From contig NZ_JAKSDZ010000015.1 in NCBI RefSeq assembly GCF_023509475.1, positions 1 through 64,000 of the forward strand: a stretch of DNA of 64,000 nt, given 5' to 3'. This document shows positions 16,873 through 26,449 of this stretch, in pieces. The notes below the pieces were generated by a model. It was not told the origin of the DNA, made no database searches, and was given only the letters and a program-made list of their open reading frames with translations. Source of the DNA: Aestuariirhabdus haliotis. Lineage in GTDB: Bacteria > Pseudomonadota > Gammaproteobacteria > Pseudomonadales > Aestuariirhabdaceae. The number at the start of each line of letters is the position of its first letter. Position 1 is the first letter of the stretch. The translations under genes and the position numbers were made by a program.

Positions 16873-19186
16873 GGCAGAGCCCATTCGGCAGCGCCTGCAT
16901 TTGTCGGTGTTTGGCTTGGTGCAAGGCGTGGGCTTCCGGCCTTTTGTCTACGGCTTGGCCCAACGTCTGGAGCTCGATGGCTGGGTCGCCAATGACGGCG
17001 CTGGTGTGCAGATTGAAATTGAGGGTGAGCCGCCCCGGCTGGCAGCGTTTCAGCAACAATTGCACGCCGAGTTACCGCCGCTGGCTGAGATTGATCAATG
17101 CCAGAGCGCGCAAGTGCCCCTCGATAGAGGGCGTGGTTTTCGCATTATTACCAGTATGGCGACGGTTGCTAATACCTCGGTCGCGGCCGATGCTGCGGTG
17201 TGTCGGGATTGCTTGCAGGAACTGTTCGATGCCGACAATCGCCGGTATCGATACCCCTTTATTAACTGCACCAACTGTGGCCCCCGCTATACCATTATTC
17301 GGCGTCTGCCCTATGACCGTCCCTACACCTCGATGGCACCCTTTACTCAATGTCCTGCCTGCCAAAGCGAGTACGATGAGCCCAATGATCGACGTTTTCA
17401 TGCCCAGCCCAATGCCTGTAGCGACTGTGGACCTCAACTCCGTCTGGTTTCTGCGAAGGGAAAAACTCTGGACAGTGATGATCCTTTGCAAGAGGTTGTT
17501 GCTGCGATTGCTCAGGGCAAAACAGTGGCTGTTAAAGGCCTGGGTGGTTTTCACCTGGTGTGCGATGCGGATAATCCCAAGGCTGTGAACCTGCTGCGTC
17601 AGCGCAAGCAGCGCGATCAAAAACCCCTGGCGGTCATGGTGGCCAACCTCGCTTCCCTGGAGGGATGGGTTGAGCTGGATGCATCGAGCGCTCGGCAATT
17701 GCATACCAGCGCTGCACCGATTGTACTGTTAAAAAAATGCACCGGTAATAATTCTAACAATCCAGGGGTGGTTGAATCGGTGGCCCCTGATATCGATAGT
17801 CTGGGAATTATGTTGCCCTACACGCCGGTGCATCATCTGCTGTTTTTCGAAGCCGCTGGTCGTCCTCGTAACCCTGCCTGGCGTCAGCAAAAGCAAGCAT
17901 TGCGACTGGTAATGACCAGCGCCAACCCGGCGGGTGAGCCTCTGGTGATCGACAACGATGAAGCCTTGCAACGATTGACCGGGATGGTTGATCTGTTGCT
18001 GATACATGATCGCGCGATCGATCGTCGATGCGATGATTCGGTCATGCAAGCGGGCACGCCTCCCATGTTAATACGACGGGGCAGGGGGTTGGCTCCGCAA
18101 ACCATCAGATTCGCTGATGAGGGCCCTCAGGTAGCAGCGCTGGGCAGCTGGTTTAAAAACACCATCTGTGTCACTAAACAGCAACGTGCCTATGTCTCAC
18201 CTTATATTGGTGATCTGGACAATGCGGATAGCTGTCGTTTTCTAAAGAGCACTCTGGAGCATATGATTGATCTGTTTGCGGTCCAGCCCAGTGCGGTGGC
18301 CTGTGATCTGCATCCCGATTTTTACAGCACCCGGTTGGCCGAGCAATTGGCCCAGCAGTGGCAAGTGCCTTTACTCAGGGTACAGCACCACCATGCCCAT
18401 ATAGCGTCGGTTATGGCCGAACACCATCTACAGGGGCCGGTCATCGGCGTCGCGCTGGATGGGGTGGGTTTGGGAACGGATGGTAGTGCCTGGGGGGGTG
18501 AATTATTGCGCGTAGACAAGACTGGCTGTGAGCGTCTTGGGCATTTTTCACCAGTACCACTGCCGGGAGGGGATCGGGCTGCCCGGGAACCCTGGCGCAT
18601 TGCTGCAGCATTGTTGCATCGGTTAGGTCGTAAAAGAGAAATAAGCTCACGATTACCTTTTTCTGCTCAGTCGATGGTCACTCAAATGCTGGATCAATGG
18701 CTGAATTGCCCGCTGACCACGAGCGCCGGTCGATGGTTCGATGGCGTTGCCGCCTTGTTGGGAGTCTGTTCACACAGCGGTTTTGAGGCCCAGGCTGCGA
18801 TGCAGTTGGAAGCTCTGGCAGGAGGCAAGCTGGAATCCGATTCTAGGTTGGTGAACCGTTGTCTGGGCACCGACCATAATCTGGATCTGTTACCACTGGT
18901 CGAGACGCTGGTTGACGAAGTCGATCCGGTTCGAGGGGCAAAGCGGTTCCATGGTGTTTTGGCAGATGCCTTGCTGCTATGGACTTTGGCAGCGGTGGAG
19001 CGCCAGGGCATTCAGGATGTGGTGTTGAGCGGTGGTTGTTTTCTCAATCGTTTGTTGCGGGAAACCCTGGTCAGGGAGTTAACGCAAAAACAGGTGCGGG
19101 TCTGGTTGGCTCGGCAGCTGCCCTGTAACGATGGCGGCATTAGTCTGGGTCAGGCCTGGGTGGCGCGAAACCAGGTTGGTCTATAA
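16865..19186 (+). CDS. hypF: Carbamoyltransferase HypF
   Basis: A 773-residue enzyme that makes the cyanide ligand precursor from carbamoyl phosphate and passes the carbamoyl group to the C-terminal Cys of HypE. Domains: acylphosphatase (VQGVGFRPFVYGLA, about 10-95), two zinc-finger-like repeats (CRDC, CTNCGPRYT, CPACQSEYD, CSDCGPQ), a YrdC-like domain (about 205-400) and a Kae1-like domain with HHAHIASVMAEH. The start overlaps the end of the regulator gene by 8 bases. Length is normal for the family. Confidence 0.94.
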   Translation: MGRAEPIRQRLHLSVFGLVQGVGFRPFVYGLAQRLELDGWVANDGAGVQIEIEGEPPRLAAFQQQLHAELPPLAEIDQCQSAQVPLDRGRGFRIITSMATVANTSVAADAAVCRDCLQELFDADNRRYRYPFINCTNCGPRYTIIRRLPYDRPYTSMAPFTQCPACQSEYDEPNDRRFHAQPNACSDCGPQLRLVSAKGKTLDSDDPLQEVVAAIAQGKTVAVKGLGGFHLVCDADNPKAVNLLRQRKQRDQKPLAVMVANLASLEGWVELDASSARQLHTSAAPIVLLKKCTGNNSNNPGVVESVAPDIDSLGIMLPYTPVHHLLFFEAAGRPRNPAWRQQKQALRLVMTSANPAGEPLVIDNDEALQRLTGMVDLLLIHDRAIDRRCDDSVMQAGTPPMLIRRGRGLAPQTIRFADEGPQVAALGSWFKNTICVTKQQRAYVSPYIGDLDNADSCRFLKSTLEHMIDLFAVQPSAVACDLHPDFYSTRLAEQLAQQWQVPLLRVQHHHAHIASVMAEHHLQGPVIGVALDGVGLGTDGSAWGGELLRVDKTGCERLGHFSPVPLPGGDRAAREPWRIAAALLHRLGRKREISSRLPFSAQSMVTQMLDQWLNCPLTTSAGRWFDGVAALLGVCSHSGFEAQAAMQLEALAGGKLESDSRLVNRCLGTDHNLDLLPLVETLVDEVDPVRGAKRFHGVLADALLLWTLAAVERQGIQDVVLSGGCFLNRLLRETLVRELTQKQVRVWLARQLPCNDGGISLGQAWVARNQVGL

Positions 19187-19197
19187 CAAAGCAAAAA

Positions 19198-19221
19198 GCT
19201 GCTTACCCATTGGTGAGCAGC
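19198..19221 (+). other. Stem-loop between hypF and hypC2
   Basis: GCTGCTTACC pairs with GGTGAGCAGC around a CATT loop (10 pairs, one G-T). It is followed by GGATAG rather than a T-run, so it is more likely a processing or stability element than a terminator. The hypC2 ribosome site AAGGAG lies just beyond. Confidence 0.45.
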
Positions 19222-19243
19222 GGATAGCAGCAAGGAGTTATGA

Positions 19244-19495
19244 ATGTGTCTGGCGATCCCGGTCAGGGTGGAAGAATTACAAGACAATGAGATGGCGCTG
19301 GTGGATATTGGCGGCATTCGAAAATCGATCTCCATCGCTCTTGTCGAGAATGTGGTGGTCGGGGATTATGTGATTCTGCACGTGGGGTATGCGCTCAATA
19401 AAATTGATCCGCAAGAAGCCGAACGCACCCTGGCGCTGTTTGCTGAAATGGGCGATCTGGATCAGATTGCCAACGATGCGGCAGCGCAATTATGA
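19244..19495 (+). CDS. hypC: Hydrogenase chaperone HypC
   Basis: An 83-residue HypC with Cys2 (MCLAIPVRV) and the family's GDYVILHVG stretch. It carries the iron-dicyano-carbonyl unit together with HypD. It starts 57 bases after hypF, behind a strong AAGGAG site, and overlaps hypD by 4 bases in the usual hypCDE arrangement. It is the second HypC-type gene in the window and is distinct from the copy at 12155. Confidence 0.92.
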   Translation: MCLAIPVRVEELQDNEMALVDIGGIRKSISIALVENVVVGDYVILHVGYALNKIDPQEAERTLALFAEMGDLDQIANDAAAQL

Positions 19496-20661
19496 AGTAC
19501 GTCGATGAATTCAGAGATGGTGAGCGGGCCAGGGAACTGGCCCAAAAAATTGGTCAGGAAGTTGCTCCCGATCGGCTTTATCATCTGATGGAGTTTTGCG
19601 GCGGACACACTCATGCGATTTTCCGCTACGGTATTCCCGACCTGTTGCCCAGCCAGATAAAAATGATTCATGGACCGGGATGCCCGGTGTGTGTGCTACC
19701 TATCGTGCGTATCGATTCGGCCATCGAATTAGCACTGGATCATGGCGTTATACTCTGTACCTATGGCGATATGATGCGGGTGCCGGGATCACGCAAAATG
19801 AGCCTGCTCAAAGCCAGGGCTCAGGGAGCGGATGTGCGCATGGTCTATTCGATTCTGGATGCGCTAGCGTTGGCGCAGAATAACCCGGACCGGGATGTGG
19901 TGTTTTTTGCCATCGGTTTCGAAACCACCACGCCCCCGACTGCGATGGCAATTCGCCAGGCGGAAAGACTCAAGCTGGAAAATTTCAGTGTCTTTTGCAA
20001 TCACGTTCTAACCCCTTCGGCGATCAGTACGATTCTGGAATCTCCCGAGGTTCGCGAGCTGGGAACCTTGCCTTTGGATGGGTTTATTGGCCCGGCCCAT
20101 GTCAGTACGGTGATCGGCAGTCAGCCTTACGAATACTTTGCCGAGGAATATCAAAGCCCGGTTGTTATCGCCGGCTTTGAACCCCTCGATGTATTGCAGG
20201 CCATTCTGATGTTAGTGCGGCAGATTAATGAGGGCCGGGCCGAGGTCGAAAACGAATTTACCCGAGCGGTCACTCGCGACGGTAATGTCAAAGCCAAAAA
20301 AGTAGTGGCAGACACCTTTGAGATGCGCAGGGAGTTTGAATGGCGAGGGCTGGGATTGGTTCCTTATAGCGGTCTGAAGATCAAGTCGAACTATGCTCGT
20401 TTTGATGCCGAGCAGCGCTTTACCCTTAAACGCCGCAGCGCACAGGAAAACAAGGCGTGCGAATGCCCGGCCATTCTTCGTGGTGTCAAAACCCCTCGTG
20501 ACTGCAAACTCTTTGGCACGGTCTGTACCCCGGAAAATCCCATTGGCAGTTGTATGGTGTCATCCGAGGGAGCCTGCGCTGCACATTACAGTTATGGACG
20601 TTATCGCGATCAAGCGATAATCGATGATAAACCTTCAATGATCAAAACGAGTTCGACATGA
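19492..20661 (+). CDS. hypD: Hydrogenase maturation protein HypD
   Basis: A 389-residue scaffold on which the Fe(CN)2CO group is built. Conserved segments are visible: [35 protein letters not shown] and FCNHVLTP. The C-terminal [4Fe-4S] cysteines are seen in [15 protein letters not shown] and [11 protein letters not shown]. Start and stop overlap hypC2 and hypE by 4 bases each, indicating coupled translation. Confidence 0.95.
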   Translation: MKYVDEFRDGERARELAQKIGQEVAPDRLYHLMEFCGGHTHAIFRYGIPDLLPSQIKMIHGPGCPVCVLPIVRIDSAIELALDHGVILCTYGDMMRVPGSRKMSLLKARAQGADVRMVYSILDALALAQNNPDRDVVFFAIGFETTTPPTAMAIRQAERLKLENFSVFCNHVLTPSAISTILESPEVRELGTLPLDGFIGPAHVSTVIGSQPYEYFAEEYQSPVVIAGFEPLDVLQAILMLVRQINEGRAEVENEFTRAVTRDGNVKAKKVVADTFEMRREFEWRGLGLVPYSGLKIKSNYARFDAEQRFTLKRRSAQENKACECPAILRGVKTPRDCKLFGTVCTPENPIGSCMVSSEGACAAHYSYGRYRDQAIIDDKPSMIKTSST

Positions 20662-21704
20662 CCGTCAACCTAAGAGCTAATCATCAACTGAATGTGTCGA
20701 CCGGCTGTGTGGAAATGGTCCATGGCAGTGGCGGCAAAGCCATGGCTCAGTTAATCGACGGGCTGTTTCTGCAAGCGTTCGATAACGACTATTTACGCCA
20801 GCTTAACGATCAGGCCAGTTTCGATCTTCCGCCGGGACGGGTTGTAATGGCGACCGATTCCCATGTTATTTCACCACTGTTTTTTCCCGGTGGTGACATC
20901 GGCTCGCTTTCGGTCCATGGCACAGTGAATGATGTTGCCATGTCCGGTGCCAGGCCCTGCTATCTCTCTGCAGGTTTTATTCTGGAAGAGGGTTTTCCCC
21001 TGAAAGATCTCAAGCGCATTGTCGATTCCATGGCGCAGGCAGCCCGTGAGGCCGATGTCCTGATCGTCACCGGTGACACCAAGGTGGTAGAACGGGGCAA
21101 AGGCGATGGTGTTTTTATCAATACCACCGGGGTAGGAGTGGTGACCGACAACATCAACATGGGCGGCGACCGTGTGCGAGCAGGGGACAAAATCCTGTTG
21201 AGTGGCTCGATGGGGGATCATGGCGTCGCTATTATGTCATTACGAGAAAATCTCAGCTTTGACACGACCATCGAGTCCGACAGCCAGTCGTTGCACGATC
21301 TGGTTGCTTTGATGACCAACCGAGTACCGACTATTCACTGCCTGCGGGACCCCACCCGAGGGGGAGTGGCAACCACTCTCAATGAAATCGCCCAACAGTC
21401 GAGTGTGGGCATGCAAATAGCTGAGAGCCAGTTGCCGATAAAGCCTCAGGTAGCAGCCGCCTGTGAGTTTCTGGGGCTGGACCCTCTGTATGTCGCCAAC
21501 GAAGGAAAATTGCTGGCCTTTTGTCCTCCGGAACAGGCCGATGAACTCCTGGCGGTGATGCGTTCTCATACCAAGGGTGAAGCGGCTTCTATTATTGGAG
21601 AGGTGACAGAAGACGATCAGTGTTTTGTCCAGATGCAGACCAGTTTCGGCGGTAATCGCATTGTCGACTGGTTAAACGGCGAACAGCTACCCCGAATCTG
21701 TTGA
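20658..21704 (+). CDS. hypE: Hydrogenase maturation protein HypE
   Basis: A 348-residue PurM-like ATPase that dehydrates the thiocarboxamide on its C-terminal Cys to a thiocyanate, the source of the cyanide ligands. The required terminal sequence PRIC is intact. Also seen are VHGSGGKAMAQL near the N-terminus, MATDSHVISPLFFPGG and DPTRGGVATTLNE. It overlaps hypD by 4 bases. Confidence 0.95.
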   Translation: MTVNLRANHQLNVSTGCVEMVHGSGGKAMAQLIDGLFLQAFDNDYLRQLNDQASFDLPPGRVVMATDSHVISPLFFPGGDIGSLSVHGTVNDVAMSGARPCYLSAGFILEEGFPLKDLKRIVDSMAQAAREADVLIVTGDTKVVERGKGDGVFINTTGVGVVTDNINMGGDRVRAGDKILLSGSMGDHGVAIMSLRENLSFDTTIESDSQSLHDLVALMTNRVPTIHCLRDPTRGGVATTLNEIAQQSSVGMQIAESQLPIKPQVAAACEFLGLDPLYVANEGKLLAFCPPEQADELLAVMRSHTKGEAASIIGEVTEDDQCFVQMQTSFGGNRIVDWLNGEQLPRIC

Positions 21705-21714
21705 GGACGAAAGT

Positions 21715-23472
21715 GTGCGAATTTTGATGCTGACCCATGCCTTTAACAGTCTCAGCCAGAGGCTGTTTGTTGAACTCGAAGCCTGGGGGCATGAGGTTTC
21801 GATTGAATTTGATATTAATGACGCAGTCACAGCCGAGGCCGTCGAACAATTTTTGCCGGATCTGGTGCTGGCGCCTTTTTTAAAACGAGCGATACCTGAG
21901 TCTATCTGGTCAAACCATCTGTGCTTGATTATTCACCCCGGTGTGCGTGGTGATCGCGGCGCGACCTCGCTTGATTGGGCGATTACCAATAATGAGCCCC
22001 GTTGGGGGGTGACCTGCTTGCAAGCCAATGCCGAAATGGATGCAGGCGATATCTGGTCCTGGTCCGAGTTTCCCATGCGGGGGGCGCGTAAAAGCAGTCT
22101 GTACCGTAATGAAGTTTCCGAAGCGGCTGTTATTGCTGTGCGACAAGCCTTACAGAGCATTCAGGATAAAGTACCGCCGCAACCGCTGGATTATGGTCAG
22201 GCCGAAATTCAGGGGCAGTGGCGTGATCCCATTCGGCAAGCCCAACGTGCGATCAATTGGCAGCAGGATTCCACCGAAACGGTGTTACGAAAACTCTGGG
22301 CTGCCGACAGCCAGCCCGGTGTGCTTGATAATCTGAGGAGGCGTGAATGCCATCTCTTCAACGGTTGGCAGGAGTCGGTGTTATCCGGGCCAGCGGGCGA
22401 CCTGATCGCCCGGCGAGACGGAGCCATCTGTCGCGCGACCCGGGATGGAGCCGTCTGGATTACTCACCTCGCCCTGGCTCACCCTGACGAAGGTGAGGCG
22501 ACATTTAAATTACCCGCCAGTCAGGTGTTGTCCGGCTTGATTGATGATGTACCAGAAATTCCACTTCTACCCCATACGCCGACAGAATCCCCCACCTGGC
22601 AAGAGATTAGTTATCGAGAGTCGAACCATGTGGGGTATCTGCAATTTCACTTTTACAATGGCGCGGCTTCCAGCGACCAGTGCCGTCGTCTGCTATCGGC
22701 CTGGCGTTACGCGCAATCCCGTCCGGTTTCCGTCATTGTATTGTTGGGTGGTGAAGACTTTTGGTGCAATGGTATTGATCTCAATAGTATCGAAGCTGCC
22801 GCCAGCCCCGCGGATGCTTCCTGGGAAAATATCAATGCAATGAACGACTTGTGCGAGGCGATCATACGATGTGATGACAAGCTCTGTATTGCTGCCATGC
22901 GAGGTAATGCCGGGGCCGGCGGTGTTTTTCTGGCGTTGGCCGCCGACCAGGTATACGCACGACGTTCTGTTGTGATGAACCCTCATTATAAGTCGATGGG
23001 TAATCTGTATGGCTCGGAATACTGGACCTATCTGTTGCCGGCTCGGGTGGGTGATCAGCAGGCCGAAGCCATTATGTCCAATCGTTTGCCTGTTTCGGCG
23101 GGGCAGGCAAAAGCGCTCGGTTTGCTTGATGACACCTTTGGTGATTGCCAGGAAAGCTTTGAGCAGGAGGTGATCAGGCGGGCCGAGTCTCTGGCTCGTT
23201 CGAGTGACTACGATGCTCTGGTTGACGACAAACGCCAGCGCCGGGAAGAGGATGAAAAACACCAAAGCCTGGCCAGTTATCGTCAGCAGGAGTTGGAACG
23301 TATGCGGCTGAATTTCTATGGATTTGATCCCAGTTACCACGTTGCTCGTTATCATTTTGTGGAAAAGATCCCCAAGTCGAGAACGCCGCCTTTTCTGGCT
23401 CGGCATCGACGGTTGCGCTCGACAACAACAGTTTCAGTTTCCGCCAGGGCTAACTCTGATGGCTTCAAATGA
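21715..23472 (+). CDS. hypX: HypX/HoxX, aerobic CO-ligand synthesis protein
   Basis: A 585-residue two-domain protein. The N-terminal half resembles formyl-THF-dependent transferases (HPGVRGDRGATSLDWAI, about 75-95); the C-terminal half is an enoyl-CoA-hydratase-like crotonase fold (NAGAGGVFLALAADQV, SEYWTYLLPAR, about 380-450). HypX makes the CO ligand of the NiFe centre from formyl-THF via formyl-CoA and is associated with hydrogenase maturation in air. It starts at GTG 11 bases after hypE, closing the operon. A polar tail rich in Arg, Gln and Glu follows. Confidence 0.9.
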   Translation: MRILMLTHAFNSLSQRLFVELEAWGHEVSIEFDINDAVTAEAVEQFLPDLVLAPFLKRAIPESIWSNHLCLIIHPGVRGDRGATSLDWAITNNEPRWGVTCLQANAEMDAGDIWSWSEFPMRGARKSSLYRNEVSEAAVIAVRQALQSIQDKVPPQPLDYGQAEIQGQWRDPIRQAQRAINWQQDSTETVLRKLWAADSQPGVLDNLRRRECHLFNGWQESVLSGPAGDLIARRDGAICRATRDGAVWITHLALAHPDEGEATFKLPASQVLSGLIDDVPEIPLLPHTPTESPTWQEISYRESNHVGYLQFHFYNGAASSDQCRRLLSAWRYAQSRPVSVIVLLGGEDFWCNGIDLNSIEAAASPADASWENINAMNDLCEAIIRCDDKLCIAAMRGNAGAGGVFLALAADQVYARRSVVMNPHYKSMGNLYGSEYWTYLLPARVGDQQAEAIMSNRLPVSAGQAKALGLLDDTFGDCQESFEQEVIRRAESLARSSDYDALVDDKRQRREEDEKHQSLASYRQQELERMRLNFYGFDPSYHVARYHFVEKIPKSRTPPFLARHRRLRSTTTVSVSARANSDGFK

Positions 23473-23713
23473 ACCCTGGCCAGGTTGCTACTGAGGGACT
23501 GAAAAACGACTCGCTTGCGGCATTGACTGCCTCTAAAAGCAACGTTCATAGTCTGATTGTTGATCGTCAGCTCGCCTAATCCGGTGCAATATTTTATTTG
23601 TTTGAAGGCCTGTGCTCGATTAGTATCGTGCGCGAAAAATATACGATATCGGGCCAACGGCTCGGAAATTTCGGCGGCAGCTTCATCTTTTTCGGCAAGG
23701 CACCCATAACTCT

Positions 23714-24883
23714 ATGCAGCTTTTATCCATCGGTTCGTCCAGGCTTTCCATTCTTTGTGTTGGGCTATTTTTCGCGGTTTCAGCACCGACTTTGGCAGCG
23801 GACACTAGCCCTCTGTCAATACAGCAGTTGGGCGAACGCCTGTACTTTGATACTAACCTGTCACTCAATCGCACCCAGTCTTGTGCCAGCTGCCATTCGC
23901 CGGCCACCGGCTTTGCCGACCCGCAGGATAACGGCGTCGATGGTGCCGTGTCGCTGGGTGACGATGGCAAGTCCCTCGGAGATCGCAACGCCCCGACGGC
24001 CAGTTATGCCGCCCATACTCCGCTGTTTGGTCAAACCGCCGAAGGTGTTTATCGGGGTGGCCAGTTTCTCGATGGCCGTGAAGCCGACCTCAAGGGGCAG
24101 GCAGGAGGGCCGCCCTTAAACCCGATCGAGATGGGCATGCCGAATAAGCAAGCAGTGGTGGAGCGTCTGCAAGAAAACCCTCTTTACGTTGAGTCGTTCA
24201 AGACACTGTTTGGCGACCAGGTGTTTGCTTCCGCCGATCAAGCCTATGCCAGCATGACCGAAAGCATTGCGGCCTTTGAAAAAACCGATTTTTTCTCCCC
24301 CTTTGACTCCAAATACGATCGTTACCTGAGAGGGGAATACCAGCCCAACCAACAGGAAGAGTTGGGCATGACATTGTTTTTCTCCCAGCAGTTTACCAAT
24401 TGCAACCAATGCCACCAGTTGAAAAAGCGCGCCATGGCCGAGGGCGAAACCTTCAGCAATTATGAGTACCACAACATCGGTGTGCCCACGAATGTGGCCT
24501 TGCGAGAAGTCAATGGCGTTGCTCTGGATCATCAGGATCTGGGCTTGTTCCAGCATCCCGAGGTGAACGATCCGGCGCAGAAAGGCCGTTTCAAAGTACC
24601 GACCCTGCGCAATGTCGCCGTCACCGGGCCCTATATGCACAACGGCATCTTCCAGGATCTGCGTACGGTGGTGCTGTTTTACAACAAGTACAACAGCAAC
24701 AGTGCCAGGCGTCAGATTAACCCCGAAACCTCAGCCGGCTGGGCGGCTCCGGAAGTGGAGCAAAACCTCTCCTTGAAAGAGCTGGAATCCGGGCCGGCGC
24801 TGGATGATCGGCGTATCGATGCTTTGGTTGCCTTTATGGAAATGCTGACCGATCAGCGTTACGAAGCCCTGTTAAACCAATAA
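23714..24883 (+). CDS. Di-heme cytochrome c peroxidase / MauG family protein
   Basis: A 389-residue periplasmic protein with a Sec signal (cleavage near TLA-AD). Two c-type haem sites are visible: SCASCH (about residue 57) and NCNQCH (about 233). The typical RNAPTASYA and PYMHNG segments are present. Members reduce peroxide or carry out long-range oxidation of protein or small substrates. It lies 240 bases after hypX and upstream of the Fur-box imelysin cluster, so it may belong with the latter. It is separate in sequence from the two peroxidases at 37.9-40.2 kb. Confidence 0.85.
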   Translation: MQLLSIGSSRLSILCVGLFFAVSAPTLAADTSPLSIQQLGERLYFDTNLSLNRTQSCASCHSPATGFADPQDNGVDGAVSLGDDGKSLGDRNAPTASYAAHTPLFGQTAEGVYRGGQFLDGREADLKGQAGGPPLNPIEMGMPNKQAVVERLQENPLYVESFKTLFGDQVFASADQAYASMTESIAAFEKTDFFSPFDSKYDRYLRGEYQPNQQEELGMTLFFSQQFTNCNQCHQLKKRAMAEGETFSNYEYHNIGVPTNVALREVNGVALDHQDLGLFQHPEVNDPAQKGRFKVPTLRNVAVTGPYMHNGIFQDLRTVVLFYNKYNSNSARRQINPETSAGWAAPEVEQNLSLKELESGPALDDRRIDALVAFMEMLTDQRYEALLNQ

Positions 24884-24966
24884 CCCTCGGTTTCAGTCTT
24901 GCCAGTGGTGAACGAGAGTCCTCCTGGGCAGGGCTTTTGTGCTGCAGTAGATAAATTCTTAATAAA

Positions 24967-25010
24967 AACCATTCTCATATTGATAATGGTTCTCAGGATC
25001 ATTATCATTG
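24967..25010 (+). promoter_or_regulatory. Tandem Fur boxes upstream of imelysin
   Basis: TGATAATGGTTCTCA (24981-24995) matches the 7-1-7 Fur motif TGATAATNATTATCA at 12 of 14 informative positions, and TCAGGATCATTATCA (24993-25007) at 11 of 14. ATTCTCATATTGATAAT upstream adds a further partial match. The arrangement 50-100 bases before an iron-related gene supports iron repression. Confidence 0.8.
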
Positions 25011-25062
25011 CTCGCCATATCATGGACACTCATACAGCTTTTCAGTTGGAGGAAGCGCGAAA

Positions 25063-26343
25063 ATGGCACTTAATAAACAGATAGCAGCAGGCGCCGCAGC
25101 GGGAATGATCCTGGCAGCATGCAACGCCATGGCTGGTGATCATATGGCCAGTAATGCGGCTGTGCTCGGTAATTACGGGGATATCGCCCAGGCTAAATTT
25201 GAAGATTCTCTATCAACAGCCAAGGCGTTCGAAGCCGCGGTGGATCAGTTACTGGCTTCACCCGATGAAGCAACTCTGGGCAAGGCCAAGCAGGCCTGGA
25301 TCGAATCCCGGGTACCCTATCAGCAATCTGAAGTGTACCGCTTCGGTAACGCATCGGTTGATGATTGGGAAGGCAAGGTGAATGCCTGGCCGCTGGATGA
25401 AGGCCTGATCGATTATGTCGACGGCGCCTATGGCAGCGAGTCCGATGAAAACCCCTTTTACAACGCCAACATCATCGCCAACCCGAAGCTGAAAGTGGGC
25501 GGTGAGCAGGTGGATGCAACCACCATCAACAAGCAGTTGCTGGCGGAAACCCTGCACGAGATCGACGAAGTCGAAGCCAACGTGGCCACCGGTTATCACG
25601 TCTTGGAATTCTTGCTCTGGGGTCAGGACCTCAATGGCACTAATCCTGGTGCCGGCGCGCGTCCAGCAACGGATTTCTCCCTGAGCAATTGCACCGGTGG
25701 TAACTGTGATCGTCGTCGTGCGTACCTGAAAGCCGCTACCGAACTGCTGATCGATGACTTGCAAGAGATGGCCGATGCCTGGAAAGAGGACGGTTACGCT
25801 CGCAAGCAGTTGGCGGACAAGGGCGAAAAAGGTGGATTGGCGACTATTCTGACCGGTATGGGCAGCCTGGCCTATGGCGAGCTGGCCGGTGAACGTATCA
25901 AGCTGGGCCTGATGCTGCACGACCCGGAAGAGGAACATGACTGCTTCTCGGATAATACGCACTGGTCCCACTACTACGATGCCAAGGGTATCAAGAATGT
26001 TTACTTTGGTGAGTATTCCCGTGTCTCCGGTAAAACCATCAAGGGCGCCAGCCTGTCTGACCTGGTCAAGAAAGCCGACCCGGCCCTGGACGCTGAAATG
26101 ACTGCCAAGTTGGCGGCCACCGAAGCGGCCATGCAGGCGATGGTTGATCAGGCCAAAGCGGGCAACACCGTTGACGTATTGATTGGTGAGAACAATGCCG
26201 CTGGTAACCAGGTCATCCAAAACGTCGTGGATGCGTTGGTCGATCAGACCAAGACTACGGAAAAGCTGATTGTATTGCTGAGTCTGGATGGTATCGAGCT
26301 GGAAGGTTCCGACAGCCTGGATAACCCCACCGCAGTACAGTAA
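25063..26343 (+). CDS. Imelysin family protein (IrpA-like)
   Basis: A 426-residue exported protein of the imelysin/M75 family. After a signal peptide with a Cys near residue 20, the domain carries the conserved GYHVLEFLLWGQD containing the GxHxxE motif, proposed to bind metal. IrpA and EfeO relatives take part in iron uptake, but the biochemical role is not settled. GGAGGAAG precedes the ATG. Fur boxes lie directly upstream and a strong terminator directly downstream, so this gene may be transcribed alone with read-through to the next genes. Confidence 0.88.
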   Translation: MALNKQIAAGAAAGMILAACNAMAGDHMASNAAVLGNYGDIAQAKFEDSLSTAKAFEAAVDQLLASPDEATLGKAKQAWIESRVPYQQSEVYRFGNASVDDWEGKVNAWPLDEGLIDYVDGAYGSESDENPFYNANIIANPKLKVGGEQVDATTINKQLLAETLHEIDEVEANVATGYHVLEFLLWGQDLNGTNPGAGARPATDFSLSNCTGGNCDRRRAYLKAATELLIDDLQEMADAWKEDGYARKQLADKGEKGGLATILTGMGSLAYGELAGERIKLGLMLHDPEEEHDCFSDNTHWSHYYDAKGIKNVYFGEYSRVSGKTIKGASLSDLVKKADPALDAEMTAKLAATEAAMQAMVDQAKAGNTVDVLIGENNAAGNQVIQNVVDALVDQTKTTEKLIVLLSLDGIELEGSDSLDNPTAVQ

Positions 26344-26375
26344 TGAATGAACTTCGGTGATCAAGCCGAAGGGTG

Positions 26376-26415
26376 ACAGCTCAGCGCTATCAAGCGCTGG
26401 GCTGTTTGTGTTTTA
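26376..26415 (+). terminator. Rho-independent terminator after imelysin
   Basis: A 13-pair stem (ACAGCTCAGCGCT with AGCGCTGGGCTGT) closes a 4-base loop and is followed by TTTGTGTTTT. A smaller hairpin (CTTCGG/CCGAAG) lies just before it at 26351-26370. It could attenuate expression of the downstream genes relative to the imelysin gene. Confidence 0.8.
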
Positions 26416-26449
26416 GCGCGGTTTAGATGTCCGGGTTTCCTATCCAGTT

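Noticed and set aside
25258-26364. A 368-codon open frame on the minus strand
   Set aside because: It is the shadow of the imelysin gene, which has a signal peptide, ribosome site and family motif.
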